A stretch of DNA of 5,773 nt from CAYQQU01 sp964419545 (lineage in GTDB: Bacteria; Bacteroidota; Bacteroidia; Chitinophagales; Saprospiraceae). Below, one piece after another: positions 1-5,381 of this stretch. The DNA is taken from positions 1-5,773 of the forward strand of contig CAYQQU010000142.1 in NCBI GenBank assembly GCA_964419545.1, read 5' to 3'. The translations under genes and the position numbers were made by a program. Under the pieces are notes generated by a model. The model was not told the origin of the DNA and searched no databases. It saw nothing but the letters and a program-made list of their open reading frames with translations. Every line of letters starts with the position of its first letter. Positions within the stretch are counted from its first letter, which is position 1.

Positions 1-136
1 CTAGCTGGGAATAGATTTGAATTTGGGATGCAAATAACCTAAGTAGTTACGAAAAAAGAAACACTACCCGAACTGATCAGCCAGCTGCAAGGGTTCTTAG
101 ACGAAAAACTGAGTTAAGCAATAAGAAGCAATAACG

Positions 137-607
137 ATGAAAAAGCAAAGTATGTACTTACAAGAAAAGCCGGGGACCGCAGCCGGTCCGCCTGGCCCGA
201 AAACGTTGATCTCCGCGATTAAGGAACTGGCGCCGGAATTGCTCAATCACCCCTCAATGCTTGAAAAAATCCGCAAATACGTCTCGCCCCCGATCGTCGG
301 CACCGCGGCGGGCAGGCCCAGCCGGCTGCCCTCCGAAGGCCTGCGCCGGGAGCTGGAACCGCACCTGCCGCCGGAGAGAAAAAAAAACCTCGGGATTTTA
401 CTCTCTATTCTCGATGGCATTGAGATCGCTTACGATTATTTTGAGGTGGATTCGGAAGAAGGGCTGGAAAATTACCTGGAGGATCACCAGCGCGCTTTTG
501 AGGAAAAGCTTTTCGGACACCCGGGCCGAATAAAGGGCCTTGAGCAAGTTAACATGTGTTTACCTAAAATTTACCCTAAGGTAATCAAAACCAAGGGAAG
601 AAAATGA
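137..607 (+). CDS. Hypothetical protein, 156 aa
   Basis: I do not recognise this protein. It has no signal peptide or membrane segment and looks cytoplasmic. The N-terminal 25 residues are Gly/Pro-rich and probably disordered. A predicted helical core follows: the stretch around residues 24-48 contains 'LAPELLNHPSMLEKI', a Pro/Arg-rich linker covers about 51-65, and a second helical block runs from about 66 to 125 and ends in an acidic segment. The C-terminal 20 residues are basic. The ATG at 137 follows a weak purine-rich stretch (AAGAAG, about 126-131). The stop lies 116 nt before the preferred start of the sigma-factor gene, so co-transcription is possible but not shown. The spacing of 'LI..I..APE....P...E' and 'L....L..EL...L' resembles that of the 121-aa protein downstream of the sigma gene, which suggests distant paralogy. 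The coding call rests on the uninterrupted frame and normal protein-like composition. Confidence 0.7.
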   Translation: MKKQSMYLQEKPGTAAGPPGPKTLISAIKELAPELLNHPSMLEKIRKYVSPPIVGTAAGRPSRLPSEGLRRELEPHLPPERKKNLGILLSILDGIEIAYDYFEVDSEEGLENYLEDHQRAFEEKLFGHPGRIKGLEQVNMCLPKIYPKVIKTKGRK

Positions 608-704
608 CCGTCTGCTTCGTGATTAGGGTGAATTGATCGTCAAAATTATTTCCATGATTTTTAACCTGATCACCGATGTCTTCAAAACACTCAACGCAAC
701 CAAC

Positions 705-713
705 AGGAAGGGA
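705..713 (+). promoter_or_regulatory. Shine-Dalgarno-like site that decides the sigma-factor start
   Basis: The purine run AGGAAGGGA lies 7 nt before a GTG (721) and 10 nt before an ATG (724), both in frame with the sigma-factor gene. The longer in-frame ATG at 676 has no such site upstream. This favours initiation at 721/724. The main reservation is that Shine-Dalgarno use is weak in Bacteroidota, so the match could be chance. Confidence 0.4.
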
Positions 714-723
714 TGATTTTGTG

Positions 724-1257
724 ATGGAGATTCATCACAAGCATCATAAAACTCTATTGCTCTACGCTCTTGGGCTCTGCAAAAAATTTCAGTTGGACCC
801 TTCATACGCCTATGACCTGATGCAGGATTTTTATATCGCTGCAATGGGCAACTTCGAAATGCTCGAAAAAAAATACCGCGAAAACGGTTTGGGGGCGCTT
901 TGCCGCACCCTCCGTTACGATATCTACGATCTGGGCCGCAAGAAGAAATCCATCAAACGGGTGGAACAGGTATTTTCGGAATCCCGGCTAAAGTCCAACA
1001 GTATCTATTACCTATGCTCGGAGATCCAGTCGGAGCTGTTCTACCGCGTTATGGAGCAATGCCTGAGTGAACGGGATTTTAACCTCATGTGCCTCTACAT
1101 CGAGGGGTATTCCTATGATGAAATCGCCGAAAAACTAAAAATGAAAAATGGAACGGTGTCATCGGCGATCCATCGCTCAAAAGAAAAACTGGAAGTCCAT
1201 TTTAAACGGCCTGATAATGATTCCGATAAACCACAAGAACTTTTTCCAAAAGAATAA
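724..1257 (+). CDS. RNA polymerase sigma factor, sigma-70 family, ECF type
   Basis: An ECF-type sigma factor recruits core RNA polymerase to a dedicated set of promoters. Counting from the ATG at 724 (177 aa), residues 8-40 look like sigma region 2, including 'AYDLMQDFYIAA' at 29-40, which corresponds to the usual A-x-D-L-x-Q-x-x-F core-binding motif. Residues 56-79 resemble region 2.3-2.4, with the 'YDLGRKKK' basic end. Residues 107-160 are region 4, with the helix-turn-helix 'YSYDEIAEKLKMKNGTVSSA' and the closing 'HRSKEKL'. Region 3 is absent, as expected for ECF factors. An in-frame ATG at 676 would add 16 hydrophilic residues, but the purine-rich site at 705-713 supports 721/724. The next gene starts 5 nt after the stop, so the two are probably translated from one mRNA. 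No recognisable anti-sigma factor with a membrane segment is present; the small downstream protein is the only partner candidate. The target regulon is unknown. Confidence 0.85.
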   Translation: MEIHHKHHKTLLLYALGLCKKFQLDPSYAYDLMQDFYIAAMGNFEMLEKKYRENGLGALCRTLRYDIYDLGRKKKSIKRVEQVFSESRLKSNSIYYLCSEIQSELFYRVMEQCLSERDFNLMCLYIEGYSYDEIAEKLKMKNGTVSSAIHRSKEKLEVHFKRPDNDSDKPQELFPKE

Positions 1258-1262
1258 ACAGC

Positions 1263-1628
1263 ATGAAGAAGTCGAAAATCCAACCTTCAGCGATCCAAAC
1301 AGATGCGGATTCCCATAGCACGCATTCATTGCATCAGGTGGACCTCATCAAAGAAATACTCCAATCATTCGCTCCTGAATACATCGAAGACCCGGTGTAC
1401 TTCGAGGCCGAATTAAATTTGATTGATCAGTATTTGTTTAAACAGAAAAAACAAAATTATCCGCCGCTAACTGATTCCCGCCTTTCGGAAGAGCTGATCG
1501 TCGCCCTCCAGGGCCTCAAGACCCTGCTGAGGCGCGGCAACCTCAATGTCGTGACCTATTCACTGGAATTGGATCAGGCTCGCTATCGCAAGTTTATTGA
1601 AAACCGCCTCAACGAGGAGGAGGAATAA
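1263..1628 (+). CDS. Hypothetical protein, 121 aa, coupled to the sigma factor
   Basis: I do not recognise this protein. It starts 5 nt after the sigma-factor stop and ends just before a strong terminator, so it is very likely the last gene of the sigma-factor transcript. The first 25 residues are polar and probably disordered. Two helical blocks follow (about 27-60 and 70-92), then a short segment and an acidic C-terminal helix ending in a run of Glu. There is no signal peptide, membrane segment or zinc-binding Cys/His cluster, so it does not look like a standard ZAS or membrane anti-sigma factor. The pattern 'LI..I....APE....P...E' at about 28-50 and 'L....L..EL...L' further on echoes the 156-aa protein upstream. 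It could modulate the sigma factor, but only gene order supports that. Confidence 0.75.
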   Translation: MKKSKIQPSAIQTDADSHSTHSLHQVDLIKEILQSFAPEYIEDPVYFEAELNLIDQYLFKQKKQNYPPLTDSRLSEELIVALQGLKTLLRRGNLNVVTYSLELDQARYRKFIENRLNEEEE

Positions 1629-1672
1629 ATATTCGCTCTCCTCTTTTCCCTGCTATTTCGAATCGCCCCGCG

Positions 1673-1699
1673 CCCCGCTCCTGCAGCGGGGTTTTTTTT
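1673..1699 (+). terminator. Rho-independent terminator closing the sigma-factor unit
   Basis: A perfect 7-bp G+C-rich stem, CCCCGCT (1673-1679) pairing with AGCGGGG (1685-1691), encloses a 5-nt loop and is followed directly by eight T residues (1692-1699). It lies 45 nt after the stop of the 121-aa gene. A run of nine A residues follows, but there is no T run on the far side of the stem, so termination of leftward transcription is unlikely. The hairpin separates the sigma-factor transcript from the reverse transcriptase/cas genes, which therefore probably have their own promoter between about 1700 and 1807. Confidence 0.9.
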
Positions 1700-1807
1700 A
1701 AAAAAAAATGAAGTCGTCCGCAAGTTTCTCGCCCCCGGTTTCGTAATCAGGTTGAAAGTGCGCGCCATGGAAGTGGTCGATTGTTAACGAACCACATTTC
1801 CCAAGAT

Positions 1808-2851
1808 ATGGACAAACGCACCCGGAAGCGCCACCAGCACCAAAAATCTGTTTTTTGCAGCGTCAACAGCCTGCACGCCCTCTGCGGCCTGCTCAAAGTC
1901 GATCAGCGTCGGCTGCAACTCCTGGCGCAGCAACCGCCTTACAAGACCTTCACCGTGCCCAAAAAGGACGGCGGCGAGCGCCTCATCGAAGCGCCCGGCG
2001 CGGAGCTCAAACGCCTGCTGGGGCGCCTCAACCGCTACCTGCAGAGCGTCTATTACTTCGAAAAGACCAGCGCCGCCTACGGCTTCATCGTCGGGGTGAA
2101 AAACGACGCCGACCGCCGCAACGTCGTCTCCAACGCCCGCAAACACGTCGGGCGGCCTTACCTGCTCAATGTCGATCTACTCGATTTTTTCCATACCGTG
2201 ACCCGCGAGATGGTCGTCGCCATCTTTGCCGGCCCGCCGTTCGGCTTTAAGCGGCAACTGCCGGACCTGTTGGCCGACCTCACCACCTACCAGGGCCGCC
2301 TGCCGATGGGCGCGCCCACTTCGCCGGTATTGTCCAACCTGGCCTGCCGCGAGCTCGACCGGCAGCTTCTCGCATTCGCCGAAAATATGCTCTGGGTCTA
2401 CACCCGCTATGCCGACGATATGAGCTTCTCGGCAAAGCAGCCCGTCAATGCCGAAAAGGTGAACTCCGTACGGCGCATCATCCGCGAGGCCGGCTTCGAG
2501 ATCAACAAGCGCAAGACCAAAGTCTTCGGGCCGGACACCCCCAAGATCGTCACCGGCTTGCTGGTGACCGACAAGGTAAGCCTGGCGCCCGACTACCTGC
2601 CCAATCTGGAGGCCGAGATCGCCCGCCTTCGCGAAACCATGATCGTCCAAAACGAGCAGGGCCAGCTCTCCACCAAATGGGTAGAGGAATACAAACGCGG
2701 CATCATGGGGCGGCTCAACTTCGCGGGCTTCGTACTCAAGCGCAACAACGAAACGTACATCCGGCTGAAAGACGCCTATTACACTGCCGTCAACCCGCCG
2801 CAGGAAGCGTTCGGCGCGATGAGCTGGCGCGGGTTCCCGTATAACCTGTAG
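1808..2851 (+). CDS. Retron-type reverse transcriptase, stand-alone, CRISPR-associated by context
   Basis: RNA-directed DNA polymerase of 347 aa, counted from the ATG at 1808. The motifs come in the expected order. 'NARKH' (109-113) is the retron region X signature NAxxH. 'LLNVDLLDFF' (119-128) is motif A, with catalytic Asp123. 'LPMGAPTSPVLSNL' (165-178) is motif B. 'YTRYADDMSFS' (198-208) is motif C, with catalytic Asp203 and Asp204. 'NKRKTK' (233-238) follows, and 'KIVTGLLV' (246-253) contains the region Y VTG signature. The Met in LPMGAPTSP replaces the Gln most often seen there. There is no maturase or HNH domain and no Cas1 fusion; after region Y comes a thumb-like tail of about 100 residues. 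An in-frame TTG at 1781 would add 9 residues. The cas1 gene begins 110 nt downstream in the same direction with similar G+C-rich codon use, suggesting that the RT makes cDNA for spacer acquisition (inference). Otherwise it could be an independent retron RT, but no msr-msd RNA is evident upstream. Confidence 0.93.
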   Translation: MDKRTRKRHQHQKSVFCSVNSLHALCGLLKVDQRRLQLLAQQPPYKTFTVPKKDGGERLIEAPGAELKRLLGRLNRYLQSVYYFEKTSAAYGFIVGVKNDADRRNVVSNARKHVGRPYLLNVDLLDFFHTVTREMVVAIFAGPPFGFKRQLPDLLADLTTYQGRLPMGAPTSPVLSNLACRELDRQLLAFAENMLWVYTRYADDMSFSAKQPVNAEKVNSVRRIIREAGFEINKRKTKVFGPDTPKIVTGLLVTDKVSLAPDYLPNLEAEIARLRETMIVQNEQGQLSTKWVEEYKRGIMGRLNFAGFVLKRNNETYIRLKDAYYTAVNPPQEAFGAMSWRGFPYNL

Positions 2852-2853
2852 AC

Positions 2854-2872
2854 GCTGATGATGGAAATCAGC
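2854..2872 (+). other. Small hairpin just after the reverse transcriptase stop
   Basis: GCTGAT (2854-2859) and ATCAGC (2867-2872) can pair around a 7-nt loop, starting 2 nt after the RT stop codon. No T run follows, so it is not an intrinsic terminator. It could protect or process the mRNA between RT and cas1, or be chance; a 6-bp stem in a 110-nt gap is weak evidence. Confidence 0.25.
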
Positions 2873-2961
2873 CATAAGTAAGATGTTCCAAGACAGGACT
2901 TTCGCTTGCCGACGGTCCGCACAATCGGTCTTCCGGTTTCCACCTCAAAATAAATACAGCT

Positions 2962-3942
2962 ATGCAACTCGTGCTCGATACCCCCGGCCTGCAGCTCCTC
3001 AAAAAGAACGGCATCTTTTTCGTTCAGGGAGAGAAGAGCAGCCGCAGCATCAGCCCGGCCAAATTGTCGAGCATCGCCGTCACCGCCAATGTGCTGTTGG
3101 CTGCCGAGGCCGTGCGGCTGGCGGTGCAGCACCAACTGCCCATTCTTTTCTTCGATCGCATCGGCAAGGCGACGGCCCGCCTGTGGAGCCCCTACTTCGA
3201 AAGCATCGCGACGCTGCGCCGCGGTCAGGTCCGCTTCGCCGAGAGCCCCGACGCTACGGCCTGGATGATGGAGCTATTTCAGCTCAAGACCGAAGGCCAG
3301 CTCGACAACCTGCGCTACCTCGCCGCCCGCCAGGGCGCCCTGCGCGTGGCCCTGGCGCCGACCATCAAAGACGTCAAGCGCTACAGCCGCCGCTTCGACG
3401 ACTTCCGCGAAAAGCTGCCCGAAGAATGCCGCTCCGCCGTGATGGGCAACGAAGGGGCCATCGCCGCCCTCTACTGGCGGGCGGTAGGCAACGGGCTGCC
3501 CCGCCGCTACCAGTTTCAGCAACGCAGCCGCCGGCCCGCCAAAGATATTACCAACGCCGCCCTCAACTACCTCTACGGCATGCTCTACTCCGTAGTGGAA
3601 GGCGGCCTCTTCGCCGCCGGCCTCGACCCGCACCTCGGCATCCTCCACGCCGACGAATACAACAAGCCGACGCTCACTTACGATCTGATCGAACCGTTCC
3701 GCCCCTGGGTGGACCGCCTGCTGATCACGGCCTGCCTCGAAAAAAAGCTGGAGCCGGGTTTTTTTACCCAAAATCAGCACGGCCTGTTCCTCAATAAAAA
3801 CGGAAAAGCGTTTATCATCCCCCTTTTCAACGATTTTCTGCGCACCACGACCCACTTCCTCGGACAGGAAGCCGTGGTGCGCAACCAGATCTACTTCCTG
3901 TGCGCCCGCCTGGCCCAGCGCATCCGGGTGTTTATGGAATGA
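2962..3942 (+). CDS. cas1: CRISPR-associated endonuclease/integrase Cas1
   Basis: Cas1 is the metal-dependent integrase that, as a Cas1-Cas2 complex, inserts new spacers into a CRISPR array. The 326-aa length is normal. The N-terminal beta domain begins with 'MQLVLDTPGLQLLKKNGIFF', a typical Cas1 opening that confirms the start. In the helical domain the three metal ligands are recognisable: Glu164 in 'MGNEGAIAALYW', His229 in 'LGILHADEYNKP' and Asp241 in 'LTYDLIEPFRP' (Glu244 is nearby). 'RRPAKDITNAALNYLYGML' (190-208) is the conserved RRPxxDxxNaxLN segment before the active site. The protein therefore looks catalytically intact. It is not fused to a reverse transcriptase, but an RT gene lies 110 nt upstream. 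The nuclease gene starts 99 nt downstream and cas2 comes after that. No Shine-Dalgarno sequence precedes the ATG. The exact CRISPR subtype cannot be read from this protein by eye. Confidence 0.96.
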   Translation: MQLVLDTPGLQLLKKNGIFFVQGEKSSRSISPAKLSSIAVTANVLLAAEAVRLAVQHQLPILFFDRIGKATARLWSPYFESIATLRRGQVRFAESPDATAWMMELFQLKTEGQLDNLRYLAARQGALRVALAPTIKDVKRYSRRFDDFREKLPEECRSAVMGNEGAIAALYWRAVGNGLPRRYQFQQRSRRPAKDITNAALNYLYGMLYSVVEGGLFAAGLDPHLGILHADEYNKPTLTYDLIEPFRPWVDRLLITACLEKKLEPGFFTQNQHGLFLNKNGKAFIIPLFNDFLRTTTHFLGQEAVVRNQIYFLCARLAQRIRVFME

Positions 3943-3943
3943 A

Positions 3944-3966
3944 GGGTAAAGTCGGAGGGTTTACCC
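3944..3966 (+). other. Inverted repeat between cas1 and the nuclease gene
   Basis: GGGTAAA (3944-3950) and TTTACCC (3960-3966) form a perfect 7-bp inverted repeat with a 9-nt spacer, starting one base after the cas1 stop codon. A competing short hairpin, TCGG (3952-3955) with CCGA (3965-3968), uses part of the same right arm. There is no T run, so it is not a terminator. It could be an operator or an mRNA structure, but nothing else supports either. Confidence 0.35.
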
Positions 3967-4041
3967 GACGGAGCGATAGCGAAGATGGGCGGAAGTAAGC
4001 CGGCGAGAGGGAGGTGCGGTATCCATTAAAAAAATAGCGAT

Positions 4042-5022
4042 ATGCAAGAACAGAATAACAACCTGCGCCCGGGTTTTTACCGGGACGTGCAGAAAATAAT
4101 CGAAGCCGATGCTTTTCGCAAGGGCGCCCAGCGGCGGCGGGGCGGCGTGCGTTGGCGCTGGCGCTGCGGCCGGCTGCTGGTGCGGGAAGAAAAGCGGAGC
4201 GACCAGCCGGCGAAGCTCCTGCCGGCCCTCGCCAGGCAGCTGCGCCGCGAGTACGGGCCCCGCTTCGGCCTGCATCAGCTGCGGTGGGCGCGGTCGTTTT
4301 ATCGCTTTTATCCCGAATGGAGCGCCATCGCGCCCGAACTGTCGTGGTCGCACTACAAGCAGCTGCTGCGGGTGCACGAGGAGCGGGCGCGCGCCTTCTA
4401 CCATCGCGAGGCCGTCGCCAACCGCTGGAACACCCGCGAGCTGGCCCGCCAGATCAAAGTACGGTCGTTCGAACGGCTGGTCGGCGAACAGCCCGACCAC
4501 TCGCTGCGCGTACCTTACGAGCTGCAGGTGCTCGTGCGCGACCCTTACGTCTTCGAGTTTTTGCAATGGGACGAAGCCCGAAGGCTCCTGGAAAAAGACC
4601 TGGAAAACGCCCTGCTCGACAAGCTGCAGGCCTTCATGCTCGAACTGGGCCCCGGCTTCGCTTTTGTGGCCCGACAGCAACGCATCACCACCGAGAGCGG
4701 CAAGGCCTTCGGCATCGACCTCGTATTCTACCACCTGCACCTGCGCTGCCACGTATTGATCGACCTGAAAGTCGGCGAGCTCATGCATAGCGATATCGGG
4801 CAGATGGATATGTACGTGCGCCTCTACGACCACCGCTACCGCCGCCCGGGCGACAACCCCTCCGTCGGCATCATCCTGTGCTCCGAAAAAGATCCCACCT
4901 TCGTCAAATATTCGGTGCTCAGCGACCGCCGCCGCCTCTTCGCCGCAACCTACCGCCTCCACCTCGCTCCCGACCTGGAATGCCCCGCCGAACTCGAACG
5001 CGCCCTCCTCCACCCCGACTAA
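4042..5022 (+). CDS. DUF1016/YhcG-family PD-(D/E)XK nuclease, located between cas1 and cas2
   Basis: This 326-aa protein has the two-part layout of the DUF1016/YhcG family. An N-terminal helical domain (about 10-145) carries 'REYGPRFGLHQLRWARSFYR' (69-88), 'LSWSHYKQLL' and 'RAFYHREAVANRWNTREL', all family signatures. The C-terminal restriction-endonuclease-like domain (about 160-310) has 'DPYVFEFL', 'DLENALLDKL', 'LELGPGFAFVARQQRI', then Asp226 in 'FGIDLVFYH', Asp241-Leu-Lys243 in 'VLIDLKVGEL' and 'GQMDMYVRLYD' with Gln254. The nuclease core is therefore complete, with Asp in place of the usual Glu in the ELK motif. Family members are putative DNA nucleases linked to defence regions; their substrates are poorly defined. 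Its four Cys (42, 236, 280, 314) are scattered, and two sit at positions often Cys in this family, so a Cas4-type iron-sulphur cluster is unlikely. Placement suggests a role in processing or capturing prespacers (inference); it could instead be a passenger defence gene. The only plausible start is the ATG at 4042, since an in-frame stop lies at 4027. Confidence 0.93.
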   Translation: MQEQNNNLRPGFYRDVQKIIEADAFRKGAQRRRGGVRWRWRCGRLLVREEKRSDQPAKLLPALARQLRREYGPRFGLHQLRWARSFYRFYPEWSAIAPELSWSHYKQLLRVHEERARAFYHREAVANRWNTRELARQIKVRSFERLVGEQPDHSLRVPYELQVLVRDPYVFEFLQWDEARRLLEKDLENALLDKLQAFMLELGPGFAFVARQQRITTESGKAFGIDLVFYHLHLRCHVLIDLKVGELMHSDIGQMDMYVRLYDHRYRRPGDNPSVGIILCSEKDPTFVKYSVLSDRRRLFAATYRLHLAPDLECPAELERALLHPD

Positions 5023-5072
5023 CCACACCCACACCCACACCCAAACTCACACCCACACCCAAACCCAAACCC
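5023..5072 (+). repeat. Hexanucleotide tandem repeat (CCCACA/CCCAAA), G-quadruplex-capable on the minus strand
   Basis: C-triplets fall in exact 6-nt phase at 5028, 5034, 5040, 5052, 5058, 5064 and 5070, with a CTC variant at 5046; the spacers are ACA or AAA. The tract consists only of A and C apart from one T, and it fills nearly the whole gap between the nuclease stop and the cas2 start. On the minus strand it reads as GGG runs with 3-nt loops, four in a row opposite 5052-5072, which fits the simple G-quadruplex rule. It is not a CRISPR array: the unit is too short and there are no spacers. The 6-nt unit lets length change without a frameshift. Confidence 0.9.
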
Positions 5073-5078
5073 ATTTCC

Positions 5079-5381
5079 ATGCCTACTCTAATCTGCTACG
5101 ACATCTCCGCCAACACCCTGCGCGCCCGCCTCGGCCGCAAAATACTGGCCGCCGGCTTGGACCGCATCAATAAATCCGTATATTTAGGAAGCATCAGCCC
5201 GCGTTCTTTGACAGACCTGGAAAACCAGCTGGCCGCCCAGCTCCAGCAACACGGCGCGCCCCAGGACAGCCTCATCGTGCTGCCCGTCACCGCCGAACAG
5301 ATCCAGCGCCTGCGCGTCTACGGCCGCAACGACCTCGACCGCGCCGAGCTGAGCGGGGAGAAAAGTACGCTTATCCTTTAG
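5079..5381 (+). CDS. cas2: CRISPR-associated protein Cas2
   Basis: Cas2 is the small ferredoxin-like dimer that bridges two Cas1 dimers during spacer integration. The 100-aa length is typical. The sequence opens with 'MPTLICYDIS', the first beta strand ending in the conserved Asp8, followed by an Arg/Leu-rich helix ('LRARLGRKILAAG'), then 'DRINKSVYLGSI' (matching the usual R-x-Q-x-S-V-F/Y-x-G strand), a second helix (44-58) and 'DSLIVLPVT' (63-71), the fourth strand. The C-terminus 'KSTLIL' fits the last strand used for dimer contacts. The frame stays open upstream through the A/C repeat and would add a Thr/Pro/Lys-rich N-terminal stretch, but the Cas2 fold starts exactly at the ATG at 5079, which is preferred. 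It is the last recognisable gene of the module; an AT-rich noncoding stretch follows. Confidence 0.94.
   Translation: MPTLICYDISANTLRARLGRKILAAGLDRINKSVYLGSISPRSLTDLENQLAAQLQQHGAPQDSLIVLPVTAEQIQRLRVYGRNDLDRAELSGEKSTLIL

Noticed and set aside
12..19. TAGATTTG, a match to the Bacteroidota -7 promoter pattern TAnnTTTG
   Set aside because: A six-base match is expected by chance about once or more in a window of this size, and the upstream -33 element would fall outside the window.
43..117. Open frame of 24 codons ending at TAA 115-117, possibly the tail of an upstream gene
   Set aside because: It is cut off by an in-frame TAA at 40-42 and has no start codon. It reads like protein (TLPELISQLQGFLDEKL) but is too short to support a pseudogene call.
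1614..1625. Very strong Shine-Dalgarno-like AGGAGGAGGA
   Set aside because: It encodes the terminal Glu run of the 121-aa protein and is not followed by any start codon at a usable distance.
2177..2875. Minus-strand open frame of 232 codons opposite the reverse transcriptase
   Set aside because: The + strand carries all RT motifs in order; the minus-strand product has low-complexity composition and no family resemblance.
4042..5022. Cas4
   Set aside because: Although both are PD-(D/E)XK nucleases, the N-terminal DUF1016 domain, the GQM motif and the scattered cysteines identify YhcG family membership, not Cas4.
3961..5040. Long minus-strand open frame of 359 codons opposite the nuclease gene
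   Set aside because: It is a shadow of the G+C-rich DUF1016 gene; the translation is Val/Ala/Glu-rich with no recognisable motif, while the + strand matches the family throughout.
5023..5072. CRISPR array
   Set aside because: The period is 6 nt with no spacers, far below CRISPR repeat length; it is a microsatellite.
4878..5078. N-terminal extension of Cas2 through the A/C repeat
   Set aside because: The extension is Pro/Arg/Thr low-complexity sequence overlapping the end of the nuclease gene in another frame; the Cas2 fold begins exactly at the ATG at 5079.
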